This document shows, piece by piece, positions 1 through 9,218 of a DNA stretch of 49,057 nt. Where the stretch lies: positions 1-49,057 of the forward strand of contig JBPCXI010000004.1 of NCBI GenBank assembly GCA_051008895.1. The letters are read 5' to 3'. The stretch's first letter is position 1. Each line of letters starts with the position of its first letter. The notes beneath the pieces were generated by a model. It saw nothing but the letters and a program-made list of their open reading frames with translations, was not told the origin of the DNA and did no database searches. This DNA comes from SMWD01 sp051008895 (lineage in GTDB: Bacteria; Pseudomonadota; Gammaproteobacteria; Steroidobacterales; GCA-2729495). A program made the position numbers and the translations under genes.

Positions 1-503
1 ACCGGGCCGATCTTGGCGAGCACCCCGCCGAGCGCCGGGCCGATGATCGTGCCGATGCCGCCGGACGCGGCGACAATCGCCATGCCGGCGGAGCGGTTGG
101 CCGCGTCTGTCGTGTCGGCGATATATGCGGTCGCGGCCGGCGTGATCGCCGATGCCATCGTGCCGTAGACAAGCCGTGCGGCCAGTAACGCGAAGAACAG
201 TGGCGTCGCGGTCATGATCGCCCACAGGCCGACCTGGATGCCGAACGCGAGCAAGGAATAACCGGCTGCGTAGCCGACGAGACCGAGTATGAAAATCCGC
301 TTGCGGCCGCGCGCCTGGCTGGCGCGGCCCCACAGCGGCGAGAACAGCACGACGGCAACGTTCGAAGCCGAGATCAGAACGCCGAACTGCCATTCGCTGA
401 GCCCGAGGTCGCGCGCGAGCGGGCCGAAGATCACATAGAGCAGAGACTGCCCCATGCCGTAGGTCACGAGGCCGAACAGCAGAATCGCTCTGTCTCTGGA
501 CAT
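1..503 (-). CDS. MFS transporter, N-terminal part
   Basis: About 167 N-terminal residues are visible from an ATG at 503; the C-terminus lies beyond the left edge. The segment has several long hydrophobic helices separated by short loops. The loop after the second helix reads WGRASQARGRKR, the basic loop typical of major facilitator superfamily carriers (motif A variant). The protein should be an inner-membrane secondary transporter. Nothing visible gives the substrate. It lies about 100 bp downstream of aceK on the same strand, so it could be a distal operon member, though the gap is longer than those inside the ace operon. The family call is good; the function is open. Confidence 0.8.
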   Translation of the reverse strand, partial: MSRDRAILLFGLVTYGMGQSLLYVIFGPLARDLGLSEWQFGVLISASNVAVVLFSPLWGRASQARGRKRIFILGLVGYAAGYSLLAFGIQVGLWAIMTATPLFFALLAARLVYGTMASAITPAATAYIADTTDAANRSAGMAIVAASGGIGTIIGPALGGVLAKIGP

Positions 504-603
504 AGTTACAAGATCATGGTCGCCGGGCCGGCGCGGAGCGGCGATGATACGGGCTGCACCCGCACGATTCCAATCGGACCCGCGTCGGGCGCGGGCATGA
601 TCC

Positions 604-2337
604 TCAGGCGGTCATTTCCATCGGCGGCACCGCCGAACGGCTGACGTACGGGATCACCTCCAGCAGCTGCTCCGCTTCGTGGCAACGCTTCAGCGCGCGC
701 CAGTAGTCGGCCGTCAGCACGTCTTCGTGAGCGCCGAGAAAGGCATCGCGCAGCTCCTTCGACATGCCGAGGAAGTTGACGAACTGTTCGGGAAAGATGT
801 CGTTCTTGCCGACGTGGAACCACGGCTCGGCGCGCATCTCGTCCTCCTCGAACCGCGCCGTCGGCAAGTCGCGAAACGTGCAGTCGGTCACGAGACAGAG
901 CTCATCGTAGTCGTAGAAAATCACCCGCCCATTGCGCGTCACGCCGAAGTTCTTGATCAACAGGTCGCCGGGAAACACGTTGGTGCGTGCGAGATCCTTG
1001 ATCGCTTGCCCATAGTCTATGACGGCCCGGCGGGCGGCGAGCGGATCCACCTCGTTGAGGTACAGGTTCAGCGGCCGCAACCGACGCTCGATGTAGCAGT
1101 GCTCGAGAATCAGCGCGTCGCCTTCGACGCGACAGGTCTCGGCGGCCGAGGTCACCAGCTCTTCGAGCAGCTCATCGGCGAACAGCTTGCGCGGAAGCTC
1201 GAGCCGCCTGAATTCCTGCGCGTCGACGAGGCGGCCGACGCGATCGTGTTTGAACACGAACTGATAGCGGTCCATGACGTCGGCGCGCGTCGTCTCCTTC
1301 GGATACGCGAAGTGATCGCGGATCACCTTGAAGATAAGACCATAGTCACGCAGCGTAAACGCGATCATGACCATGCCCTTCTCGCCGTCCGCATGCACGA
1401 ACTGGTCGTCGGCGTCGTGCAGGTACTTGTTGAGCTGTCTGAAGCGCTCGGTCTTGCCCTGCTTCGCCCGGCCCAGGACGGTATAGAGTTCGGGTACCCG
1501 CGCGTGCGGGAGCATCGCCTTGAGAAACTGCACCGCGGCGCCGACCGCCGGCAGGTCCGCGTGAAAGTACGAGCGCGAGAAGCCGAACAGGTTGCGCACC
1601 TCGTAGTCAGCCATCATCACGGTGTCGACGATGACGCCGTCTTCGGTATTTTTCAGCGCCAGGATCAGCGGCGATACCCAGTCCGTGCCGGACAGCCGGC
1701 CGACCGCGAAAGCCCGGGTCGAGCGGTAGAAAACGGGCGGCAGCATCTCGAGGCGCTCGATCGCGGAACCGAAGCGCTGCTTGGTATAGGCTTCGACCTC
1801 GGCGACGACCTGCCGCGCAGATGCGTCGAAATCGACGAATGCGGCGCCGGTCGGGATCTGCTCGAGAATCGTCACCACGGCGGGCTCGAGGCCGGCGTCG
1901 AGATCGAATTCACGCGCGGGTGGCTCGAGGCTGGCGTGCGTCGGTTCGAGGTCCGGCAGCAGGTACTCGACGTGCGCATTGACACCGACGGTGTTGAACG
2001 CCTTGCGGGTCAGCGAATTGAAAAAGGTCTTGTAGAACTCGTTGTCGACGCAGTCGGCTATCAGCTTCGAGTACTCGATCCGCACGAGCCGCCAAATGGC
2101 CTGGTCGGCGACCGCGGAGCCCATCGGCCCGACGAGCCCGGCGATGCAACCGGCCACGCGCTGGTCGTACAGCTCGATCCGTTCGACCGCATCGCGCTGC
2201 GCGAGCTTCCACTCGCGCTCGGCGAAATGGCGGCGCGCGCGCCGCGTGATCTCGCCGAACTTCGCGTTGTAGTCCTCGAAGCTGCGGAAGATCGTCGCCG
2301 CGGCGTCGCGGATCAGTTTTTTCCGGTCCTCATCCAC
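604..2337 (-). CDS. aceK: Isocitrate dehydrogenase kinase/phosphatase AceK
   Basis: This bifunctional cytosolic enzyme phosphorylates and dephosphorylates isocitrate dehydrogenase, setting flux between the TCA cycle and the glyoxylate bypass. At 577 residues it matches the family length. Recognisable family stretches are DGVIVDTVMM with FGFSRSYFHAD in the middle and NFGVTRNGRVIFYDYDEL in the C-terminal kinase lobe, where the Asp residues should be catalytic or metal-binding. The start is a GTG at 2337, 29 nt after the aceA stop; no strong Shine-Dalgarno is visible, so translation may depend on aceA. It is the third gene of an aceB-aceA-aceK operon in the Escherichia coli order. Identification is secure. 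Confidence 0.96.
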   Translation of the reverse strand: MDEDRKKLIRDAAATIFRSFEDYNAKFGEITRRARRHFAEREWKLAQRDAVERIELYDQRVAGCIAGLVGPMGSAVADQAIWRLVRIEYSKLIADCVDNEFYKTFFNSLTRKAFNTVGVNAHVEYLLPDLEPTHASLEPPAREFDLDAGLEPAVVTILEQIPTGAAFVDFDASARQVVAEVEAYTKQRFGSAIERLEMLPPVFYRSTRAFAVGRLSGTDWVSPLILALKNTEDGVIVDTVMMADYEVRNLFGFSRSYFHADLPAVGAAVQFLKAMLPHARVPELYTVLGRAKQGKTERFRQLNKYLHDADDQFVHADGEKGMVMIAFTLRDYGLIFKVIRDHFAYPKETTRADVMDRYQFVFKHDRVGRLVDAQEFRRLELPRKLFADELLEELVTSAAETCRVEGDALILEHCYIERRLRPLNLYLNEVDPLAARRAVIDYGQAIKDLARTNVFPGDLLIKNFGVTRNGRVIFYDYDELCLVTDCTFRDLPTARFEEDEMRAEPWFHVGKNDIFPEQFVNFLGMSKELRDAFLGAHEDVLTADYWRALKRCHEAEQLLEVIPYVSRSAVPPMEMTA

Positions 2338-2366
2338 CAGGCGACACTAGCACGTCGACACGATTA

Positions 2367-3656
2367 TCAGCCGTTCGCCGCGTCGTCGAACTGCTCCTCT
2401 TCGGTGCTGCCGTCCATCGCGGTCGTCGAGGATTCCTCGGAGATCGCCGTCTGCACCGCATCGAAATAGCCGGTGCCAACGAAGCCCTGGTGCTTGGCCG
2501 CACGGAAACCGTGTTCCTCGTTCGCGAATTCGCGCTGTTGCATCTCCGAGTACGCGTACATGCCGTCCTGCTTGTAAGCACGCGACAGTTCGAACATCCC
2601 GAGGTTAAGGCTATGCCAGCCGGCCAGTGTGATGAACTGGTAGCGGTAGCCCATCGCGCCGAGTTCCTCGCGGAAGTTTCGCAGCGTCTTTTCGTCGAGA
2701 TTGCTCTGCCAGTTAAACGACGGCGAGCAGTTGTACGACAGCAGCTTGCCCGGGAACTTCGCGTGAATCGCTTCGGCGAATTGTTTAGCCTCGGCCAGGT
2801 TCGGCCGCGCGGTCTCGCACCACAGCACATCGGCGTACGGTGCATACGACAACCCGCGATCGATCGCCTGTTCGATGCCCGGATTCACATAGTGGAAGCC
2901 GTCGGACGAAATATCACCGGTCAGGAACTTCCGGTCGCGCTCGTCGTAGTTTGCCTGCAGCAGGTTCGCTGCATTCGCGTCCGTGCGCGCAATCAGGACC
3001 GTCGGCACGCCCGACACGTCGGCCGCGAGCCGCGCTGCGACCAGCTTGTTGATCGCCTCCTGCGTCGGCACGAGCACCTTGCCGCCCATGTGGCCGCATT
3101 TCTTCGCGGACGACAGCTGGTCCTCGAAGTGAACCGCTGCCGTGCCGGCCGCGATCAGCGCCTTGGTCAGTTCGAACGCGTTCAGGTTGCCGCCGAAGCC
3201 GGCTTCGGCGTCCGCGATGATCGGCGCCAGCCAGTCGATACTGTGATCGTCGCTCAGATGATGAATCTGATCGGTCCGCAGCAACGCGTTGTTGATACGC
3301 TCGACCATCTTCGGCACCGAATCCACCGGGTACAGGCTCTGGTCCGGGTACATTTCGCCGGCCGAATTGCCGTCGCCGGCGACCTGCCAGCCCGAGCAAT
3401 AAATCGCCTTCAGGCCGGCCTGGATCTCCTGGATGGCCTGGTTACCGGTGATCGCACCGAGCGCGGTGACGACCTCGTCGCCGTTGATCAGTTGCCAGAA
3501 TTTTTCCGCGCCGATGCGGGCGAGCGTGTGCTCCACCTGCACCGAGCCGCGCAGCCTGACGACGTCCTCGGCGCCATAGCCTCGCTTGATCCCGCTCCAG
3601 CGTTCGTCCTGGTCCCAGCTGCGTCGCAGTTGTTCTGCTTCGAAATCAGTGCTCAT
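2367..3656 (-). CDS. aceA: Isocitrate lyase
   Basis: AceA cleaves isocitrate to glyoxylate and succinate, the first step of the glyoxylate bypass needed for growth on acetate and fatty acids. The 429-residue length fits the short bacterial class. The catalytic loop KKCGHMGGK is present with the active-site Cys at about residue 187, and SGWQVAGD and IARTDA are family signatures. The start ATG at 3656 is preceded by GAGGAT at good spacing. It sits 40 bp downstream of aceB and 29 bp upstream of aceK, so the three genes should be cotranscribed. Nothing in the sequence looks damaged. Confidence 0.97.
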   Translation of the reverse strand: MSTDFEAEQLRRSWDQDERWSGIKRGYGAEDVVRLRGSVQVEHTLARIGAEKFWQLINGDEVVTALGAITGNQAIQEIQAGLKAIYCSGWQVAGDGNSAGEMYPDQSLYPVDSVPKMVERINNALLRTDQIHHLSDDHSIDWLAPIIADAEAGFGGNLNAFELTKALIAAGTAAVHFEDQLSSAKKCGHMGGKVLVPTQEAINKLVAARLAADVSGVPTVLIARTDANAANLLQANYDERDRKFLTGDISSDGFHYVNPGIEQAIDRGLSYAPYADVLWCETARPNLAEAKQFAEAIHAKFPGKLLSYNCSPSFNWQSNLDEKTLRNFREELGAMGYRYQFITLAGWHSLNLGMFELSRAYKQDGMYAYSEMQQREFANEEHGFRAAKHQGFVGTGYFDAVQTAISEESSTTAMDGSTEEEQFDDAANG

Positions 3657-3696
3657 TGTCGATCCTCGGTGTAGTGTCGTTATTGTTGTTGATGTG

Positions 3697-5310
3697 TCAT
3701 GCCAGTTGCTCGTACGCGGGCAACGTCAAAAATTCATCGCACTCGTCGTTGTGCACCATGGCGCTGAACAGCCGCGCCGCGCTGTCGAAGTTCCCGGCCG
3801 CATAGCGCTCGGCGCCGAGTTCGTCTTCGATCCGCGCTAATTCTTCCGCGAGGAATGCGTCGAAGCGCTCACTAATGACCTGGCCGTCGGCGGTTCGCAG
3901 CCCGTGGTGATAGCACTGCCATAGCTGCGCGCGGCAGATCTCCGCGGTCGCCGCGTCCTCCATCAGGTCGTACAGCGGCACGCAACCGTTGCCACCGATC
4001 CAGGCCGCGACGTACTGGATGCCGACGCGAATGCTGTGCCGCAGACCGTCCTCGGTAATCTCGCCGGACGGCACCTTGAGCAGATCCGCCGCGCGCACGT
4101 CGACATCGTCGCGCAGCACGTCGAGCTGGTTCGGGCCGCTCATCACTGCGTCGAACGCCTGCATCGCGATGTCGGCCAGCCCTGGATGCGCGATCCAGGT
4201 GCCGTCGTGGCCGGCCTCGGCCTCGCGCTGTTTGTCCGCCTGCACCTTGGCCATCGCCCCGGCGTTCGCGTCGGGATCGTTCTTGATCGGGATCTGCGCC
4301 GCCATGCCGCCCATCGCGTGGGCGCCGCGGCGGTGACAGGTCTTGATCAGCAGCTTCACATATGAACTCAGGAAGTGACGATCCATCGTGACGACACCGC
4401 GATCCGGCAGCGCGAAGTCGGCGTGGTTGCGGAATTTCTTGATGAAACTGAAGATGTAGTCCCAGCGGCCGCAGTTCAGTCCCGCCGAGTGGTCGCGCAA
4501 CTCGTACAGGATCTCGTCCATTTCGAACGCGGCGAGTATCGTCTCGATCAGCACCGTCGCCTTGATCGTGCCCACCGGTATGCCGAGATGTGCCTGTGCG
4601 GCGACGAAGATGTCGTTCCACAGACGCGCTTCGAGATGGCTCTCCAGCTTCGGCAGGTAGAAGTATGGACCCGTGCCGTTTCTCTGCAGCGACTCGTGGT
4701 TGTTGGCAAGGTACAGCGCGAAGTCGAAGATCGACGCCGATGCCGGCTCGCCGTCGATCAGGCAATGCTTCTCGGTCAGATGCCAGCCGCGCGGCCGCAC
4801 GATCAGCGTCGCAATGTCGTCATTGAGCGCGTACTGCTTGCCATTGCCCGGGTTGGTGAAGCTGATCGTTCTGTCGTTCGCGTCGTGCAGGTTGACCTGC
4901 CCGTGGATGATGTTGTCCCAGGTCGGCGAACAGGAATCCTCGAAGTCCGCCATGAAGCACTTCACCGGCGCGTTCAACGCGTTGATGATCATCTTGCGAT
5001 CGACGGGGCCGGTGATCTCGACGCGTCGATCCGTCAGGTCGGCCGGCACCGGCGCGACGCGCCAGTCCCCTGCACGAATCTGGGCCGTCTCCGGCAGGAA
5101 ATCGGGCATCTCGCCGTCGTCCAGGCGCTGCTGCCTTGCTGCGCGCGCGGCGAGTAATTCGAGCCGCCGATCGTTGAATTTCTGCTGCAGCATTGCGAGC
5201 AGCTCGACGGCTTCCGGGTTCAGGATTGCGCGGGCGGGTTCGGGAATGTCGGCCGTGAATTCGACGACAGATCGATCCGCAGCCATTGTTGTTCTTATGG
5301 CCGTAGTCAT
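3697..5310 (-). CDS. aceB: Malate synthase A
   Basis: AceB condenses glyoxylate with acetyl-CoA to give malate, the second bypass step. The 537 residues match malate synthase A rather than the longer GlcB type. Signatures include CFMADFEDS, the HRRGAHAMGGMAAQIPIK stretch, and LMEDAATAEI near the C-terminus, which carries the catalytic Asp. Two ATGs are possible, at 5310 and eight codons later at 5286; the second gives a start closer to the conserved region, so the N-terminus is uncertain by eight residues. It is the first gene of the ace operon and diverges from the regulator at 5430 across 119 bp that carry repeated TTTCAC boxes. Confidence 0.96.
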   Translation of the reverse strand: MTTAIRTTMAADRSVVEFTADIPEPARAILNPEAVELLAMLQQKFNDRRLELLAARAARQQRLDDGEMPDFLPETAQIRAGDWRVAPVPADLTDRRVEITGPVDRKMIINALNAPVKCFMADFEDSCSPTWDNIIHGQVNLHDANDRTISFTNPGNGKQYALNDDIATLIVRPRGWHLTEKHCLIDGEPASASIFDFALYLANNHESLQRNGTGPYFYLPKLESHLEARLWNDIFVAAQAHLGIPVGTIKATVLIETILAAFEMDEILYELRDHSAGLNCGRWDYIFSFIKKFRNHADFALPDRGVVTMDRHFLSSYVKLLIKTCHRRGAHAMGGMAAQIPIKNDPDANAGAMAKVQADKQREAEAGHDGTWIAHPGLADIAMQAFDAVMSGPNQLDVLRDDVDVRAADLLKVPSGEITEDGLRHSIRVGIQYVAAWIGGNGCVPLYDLMEDAATAEICRAQLWQCYHHGLRTADGQVISERFDAFLAEELARIEDELGAERYAAGNFDSAARLFSAMVHNDECDEFLTLPAYEQLA

Positions 5311-5379
5311 TGGTGTCAGGTTAATCCGCTCGGTTGGTGAAATAGCTGATGGCGATCACAGAAGGATAAGCGTAAAATG

Positions 5380-5408
5380 GTGAAGAATTTCACAACAAAA
5401 ATTTCACA
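5380..5408. promoter_or_regulatory. Candidate operator between aceB and its divergent regulator
   Basis: The segment contains two direct copies of AATTTCACA (5386-5394 and 5400-5408), 14 bp apart. The first copy also forms the inverted repeat GTGAA-N4-TTCAC (5380-5393). It lies directly in front of the regulator start at 5430 and upstream of aceB. RamB/ScfR-type regulators act on adjacent glyoxylate genes, so this is the natural candidate binding site. The repeats are seen directly; the binding protein is inferred. Confidence 0.5.
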
Positions 5409-5429
5409 CTGTTAATTTTACAGCCCATT

Positions 5430-6989
5430 ATGTCCAACCTGATACGCAAGAGCCATTTCCTCGGCGCCAAATTCCGCAACCTGCGCAAGCGCAACGGCCT
5501 GACGCTGCAGGACCTGTCGTCTCGCTGCATCCAGGTCGATGCCGACGTCGCGCCGTCGGTGTCCTACCTCAGCATGATCGAGACCGGCAAACGCACCCCG
5601 TCGATCGAGGTCCTCGAGCTGCTCGCGTCGATCTTCCAGAAGAGCCCGCAATGGTTCCTGGACGAGAATGCCGACCTGCAGGCGCCGGCGACCAGCACCG
5701 ACCGCGGCGGCCAGGCCCGCATGCCGCTCGAACCCGGGTTCCTGTTTTCGAAGGACCTGCTCGAGTCCGCGATTCCGGAGCTGCTGTCGCAGACCGGCAC
5801 CAGCGGTCGCCAGTTCGCTCACCTGATGATCCGCTCCCTGCAGGAGACGCACCGCAACGAGTTTCCGGATCTCGAGCGGTCGGCGGAAGAGATCGGCGAG
5901 CGCCGCTTTCCGCTGACCGTCGACGACCTGTTCGACCTGTGCGCCAAACTCGGCCTGACGGTCCACTGGTTCGATCGCGAACCGTACATGACCGAGGAGC
6001 ACGGGCGTCGCTTCCGCACGCTGGTACGTTCGTTCTATGACGCGCCCGACTCCGTCTACATCAACGGGCAGTTGCGCGACGATCCGGCGCGACTGAAATT
6101 CGAACTCGCGAGCCACATCGCACACAAGGTGCTGCATGGTGGCGACGGCCTCAAGTCGGTACACGCGACCGGCGGGCGCCTCGGCGGCGCGCTGGAGACC
6201 AGTGCGCACAGTTACGGGGGAATGGACTCGCAGGACATCCTGTTCGCATGGCGCGACTTCGAGTGCAGTTTCTTCGCCGAGGCGTTGCTGTGTCCGAAGC
6301 AGCCGATGCGCCGATTCCTGATGCGCGAGAACTACGGTGTCGAGGCACGCACGAAGCTCGAACTGACGCCGGCCGTCGTCATGCGCCGGATGACCGCGGT
6401 GTCGCCGTACCGCCACTGGCACTACTTCGACGCGTATCCGCCCGGCTACCTGCGCTCCGTCTACCGCGGCAACGGCATCCCGCTGCCGTGGGGCAACATG
6501 TCAATGATCAACGACCCGTGTCCGCAATGGGCGGTGTTCTACATGCTGCACCGACCGACGGCGCGCAAGCCCTCGTCACAATTGTCCGTGTTGCACGATG
6601 GCGACCGCGCGCTGCTGTACTGCTGCCACTCTTTCCGGACGCTGGATTCCGCGGGTAACCATCACGTGCTGTCGGTCGGCATCGATCTCGCTCCGGCACT
6701 CGAGTCGCAGGGCTACGATCCGGCCGAACTGATCGGCTCGATCTCGGCGAGCTGCAGCTCCGGGGGCGGCAAGGGCAGCGCGCCGCCGGCCGCAAAGCGA
6801 GCGATAGCGTCGACGGGCCAGGTGCTGAACATCGGCTGGGTGGCCGAGGCGATCGAGTCGGACGCGAGCATCATCTGCCCCCGCAGCTCAGCGTGTCCGC
6901 GACCGCGTCGTTGCGCCGACCTGCCGACCGCACCGCGCACGACCGAGATCGCCGACATCCGCGAACAGATCATTCGCGACGCGGGATGA
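5430..6989 (+). CDS. XRE-family ScfR/RamB-type regulator of the glyoxylate operon
   Basis: This 519-residue cytosolic regulator has an N-terminal XRE helix-turn-helix (about residues 9-65, with LRKRNGLTLQDLSSR and the recognition segment SVSYLSMIETGKRTPS). The middle resembles the IrrE/ImmA-like DUF955 region, and the C-terminus resembles the DUF2083 domain, with a Cys-rich stretch CPRSSACPRPRRCADL. This architecture is that of RamB and the short-chain fatty acyl regulators, which sense acyl-CoA or related metabolites and control aceA/aceB or propionate genes. Divergent placement next to aceBAK supports the same job here. There is no obvious Shine-Dalgarno before the ATG. Target and ligand are inferred from family and position. 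Confidence 0.85.
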   Translation: MSNLIRKSHFLGAKFRNLRKRNGLTLQDLSSRCIQVDADVAPSVSYLSMIETGKRTPSIEVLELLASIFQKSPQWFLDENADLQAPATSTDRGGQARMPLEPGFLFSKDLLESAIPELLSQTGTSGRQFAHLMIRSLQETHRNEFPDLERSAEEIGERRFPLTVDDLFDLCAKLGLTVHWFDREPYMTEEHGRRFRTLVRSFYDAPDSVYINGQLRDDPARLKFELASHIAHKVLHGGDGLKSVHATGGRLGGALETSAHSYGGMDSQDILFAWRDFECSFFAEALLCPKQPMRRFLMRENYGVEARTKLELTPAVVMRRMTAVSPYRHWHYFDAYPPGYLRSVYRGNGIPLPWGNMSMINDPCPQWAVFYMLHRPTARKPSSQLSVLHDGDRALLYCCHSFRTLDSAGNHHVLSVGIDLAPALESQGYDPAELIGSISASCSSGGGKGSAPPAAKRAIASTGQVLNIGWVAEAIESDASIICPRSSACPRPRRCADLPTAPRTTEIADIREQIIRDAG

Positions 6990-7017
6990 GGCAGCGCAAT
7001 TCGATGACTGAGGTCGG

Positions 7018-7986
7018 TCAGTAGAGTCCTGAAGCTGCGCCGAGCTCGCGGCTGACCATCTCGCGCAGTGACGCGGGCGCGAGCACTTCGACGTCCGCAC
7101 CGTATTTCATGATGTCCATCACGAGCTCACGCGGATCGCTGTACGGCACCGTCAGCAGATACGCGCCGTCGAGCTCGAAGTGGCCGTCCTGCTCCGAATG
7201 CCAGGTCTCCCTGGATACCCAGCGCGCCCGGACGGGCGAGAAACGCAGCACCGCATTTTGCGTCTTCCTGCCGGAAAAAATGCCGAAGCCGGCGCCGAGC
7301 GTCTCGTCGAGTGTGCGATCGGTGATCTCGCGCGCGCGTTTTTGCAGCACCGTCGCATCGTTGATCACGTCGACCGAGAACGTACGCAGGCCCTTGCGCA
7401 GGTGGCACCATGCGTCGAGATACCAGTTGTCGCGGTAGTACACGAGCCGCTGTGGCGAGATCGTCCGGTCGAGCGTCTCGTCACGCGCGCGCCGGTAGTG
7501 CTTGATCTCAAGGCGCCGACGGGACAGCAGCGCTGACGAAATCGCCTGAAACGTTGCGGACTCGACCGGCCGAACGCCGACCTGGAGTATGCGGATGCGC
7601 TTGCTGACCTCGCTCGCCGTGAAATCCGTGCTCTCGAGACTCTTGCGGATCAGGTCGCGCAGCGGGCGCAGCTGAGGCCCGAGCAGACCCGGCTGCAGAC
7701 GTTCGAGCATATGCTCCATCGTCAGCAACGCGTGCACCTCTTCCGAGCTGAACCACAATCCCGGCAACTGGAACAGGTGTGCAGTCGCCGCGTCCTGATC
7801 GATGCGATAGCCCCGCAGCTCCCGGTCGTAGACGATCGGCATCTGCATGCGGTCGCGCAGATATTCGAGGTCGCGCTTGAACGTTGCGCGGGACACTTCG
7901 AGCTCGTCGAGAAAGGCGTCGCGCGGCACCGACTTTCGCTGGTTCAGCAGCCGCTGTATTTTGTAGAAGCGCTCGGTACGGTCCAC
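7018..7986 (-). CDS. YafY-type WYL-domain transcriptional regulator
   Basis: The protein is about 322 residues. It opens with a winged HTH (RFYKIQRLLNQRKSVPRDAF, then VSRATFKRDLEYLRDRM as recognition region). A WYL domain follows, with the hallmark NWYLDAWCHLRKGLRTFSVD, and then a WCX-like C-terminal extension. WYL domains bind ligands, often nucleotides or nucleic acid ends, and regulate DNA-damage, defence or metabolic genes. I chose the GTG at 7986 because the frame upstream runs 80 nt into the EVE-domain gene, whereas this start leaves a 16-bp gap with AGG upstream. It probably forms an operon with that gene. The target is unknown. Confidence 0.82.
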   Translation of the reverse strand: MDRTERFYKIQRLLNQRKSVPRDAFLDELEVSRATFKRDLEYLRDRMQMPIVYDRELRGYRIDQDAATAHLFQLPGLWFSSEEVHALLTMEHMLERLQPGLLGPQLRPLRDLIRKSLESTDFTASEVSKRIRILQVGVRPVESATFQAISSALLSRRRLEIKHYRRARDETLDRTISPQRLVYYRDNWYLDAWCHLRKGLRTFSVDVINDATVLQKRAREITDRTLDETLGAGFGIFSGRKTQNAVLRFSPVRARWVSRETWHSEQDGHFELDGAYLLTVPYSDPRELVMDIMKYGADVEVLAPASLREMVSRELGAASGLY

Positions 7987-8002
7987 GGATTTACCTGAGT
8001 TG

Positions 8003-8455
8003 CTACTCCAGCCCGAGTATGAATTCCCATTCCTCTTCACTGACCGGCATGACTGACAGTCGATTGCCCTTGCGCAGCAGTGCAAAGTCGCCCAGCACCG
8101 GGTGCGTTTTCAGTTCCTGCAGCGTGATGTTGCGCTTCAACTTGCGTTTGTATTGGACGTCGACCATGACCCACGTCGGGTTCGCCGGATCCGCGTTGAC
8201 CTTGACCTTCTTGCCCTTGCGACCGAACTCGATATCGTCCGGATACGCCTCGCGGCAGATCGTCATCAGCCCGACGACGCCGGGTTCCTTGCAGTTCGAA
8301 TGATAGAAGAACGCGAGGTCGCCTTTCTTCATGTCGTCGCGAATCATGTTCCGCGCCTGGTAGTTGCGGATACCGTCCCAGCTGTTGCGCCGGACCTTCT
8401 TCAGGTCGTCGATGCTGAACGCATGCGGTTCGGATTTCATGAGCCAGTAAGCCAT
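8003..8455 (-). CDS. EVE-domain protein
   Basis: This is a 150-residue single-domain protein of the EVE family (PUA/YTH-like fold), starting MAYWLMKSEPHAFSIDDL, the classic family N-terminus. Conserved segments are WDGIRNYQARN, GDLAFFYHSN and the C-terminal LSVMPVSEEEWEFIL. EVE domains bind modified bases in DNA or RNA. The ATG at 8455 is preceded by AAGGA at about 10 nt; an upstream in-frame start would add 15 residues that do not fit the family. It is followed by the WYL regulator, an association suggestive of nucleic-acid sensing but not proven. Confidence 0.9.
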   Translation of the reverse strand: MAYWLMKSEPHAFSIDDLKKVRRNSWDGIRNYQARNMIRDDMKKGDLAFFYHSNCKEPGVVGLMTICREAYPDDIEFGRKGKKVKVNADPANPTWVMVDVQYKRKLKRNITLQELKTHPVLGDFALLRKGNRLSVMPVSEEEWEFILGLE

Positions 8456-8563
8456 GCGGCGAGATTCCTTCGTATTCTGGTTCTTACGCCCGGCAGCCAA
8501 CTATAGCACCGGCCCGCGACGACTCGCTATGATGGGCAACGGTAAGTGGGGGGAGCGGCAACC

Positions 8564-9142
8564 ATGCGGTGGTACAACGATCTCGTCGTGCTCGTCTCGC
8601 GTTCCGCGTGGCTGTGGATTCTGTCCGCCGTTACCGCGTTCGGCTCGCTCTACTTCGTGTTCCTGAACATCAACGTTGTATTCGAGAGCATCGTCGGCGC
8701 ACAAATGTTCGACTTCCAGAACGCGCTGACGACCGAGGAAATTTTCGCGCAGCTGCCGAACTACGACGAGCGCGCGCGGTCGTTGTATAGCGCATTCATG
8801 TTCGTGGACTTCTTCTTCCCGTTCTTCGCCGGCCTCACGATGGCAGCCGCCGGCGCGTTCGCGTGGCGTTTTTTGCTGCCCGGAATCTATGCGTCGATCG
8901 ACGCGCGCGGCCTGTTCGGCCTGTTCCTGATCCCGACGTTGTTCGACTGGGGCGAGAACGTGTCCGCGCTGATCGTCGTCGGCGCATACCCGGACGAACT
9001 TGCGTGGGCCGCAAACCTGCTCGTCATCTTCAAGAAAGGCAAGCTTGCTACCGTAATACTGGCCCAGACCATCGTTGCGCTCTCGTTGCTCGCCGCCGCG
9101 GGGAAGTGGGTAGCATCTAAGATTATTGGCGACGCTACCTGA
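8564..9142 (+). CDS. Four-helix inner-membrane protein, unknown function
   Basis: The 192-residue product has four hydrophobic segments: near residues 7-30, a pair around 80-120, and one at the C-terminus before a short KWVASKIIGDAT tail. Between the first and second helix lies a polar loop of about 40 residues. The ATG at 8564 follows a strong GGGGGGAG at ideal spacing, so it is preferred over a GTG six codons upstream. I do not recognise a characterised family. It looks like the small integral membrane proteins found singly in many proteobacterial genomes. It stands alone, with the REP-like palindrome directly behind it. Confidence 0.72.
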   Translation: MRWYNDLVVLVSRSAWLWILSAVTAFGSLYFVFLNINVVFESIVGAQMFDFQNALTTEEIFAQLPNYDERARSLYSAFMFVDFFFPFFAGLTMAAAGAFAWRFLLPGIYASIDARGLFGLFLIPTLFDWGENVSALIVVGAYPDELAWAANLLVIFKKGKLATVILAQTIVALSLLAAAGKWVASKIIGDAT

Positions 9143-9159
9143 CGAATTCGCAGTGCGCC

Positions 9160-9216
9160 GAAAGGGGACACGCCTCGTTTCTTCGCTACGCGAAGAAACG
9201 AGGCGTGTCCCCTTTA
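9160..9216. repeat. REP-like palindrome, copy 1
   Basis: The arms at 9161-9186 and 9190-9215 are perfectly complementary over 26 bp around a three-base loop. The sequence opens with GGGGACACGCCTC. A second, diverged copy lies at 15750-15791, so this is a dispersed repeat rather than only a terminator. Such hairpins are typical of REP elements moved by RAYT transposases; no RAYT gene lies in the window. It sits between two convergent genes and may also stop transcription. Confidence 0.8.
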
Positions 9217-9218
9217 CA

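Noticed and set aside
679..2469. A long open frame on the plus strand opposite aceK and part of aceA
   Set aside because: It is antisense to strongly conserved genes, has no recognisable domain and is full of Arg, His and Val runs typical of shadow frames in GC-rich DNA. The same applies to the long frames opposite aceA, prkA, spoVR and the EF-G-like gene.
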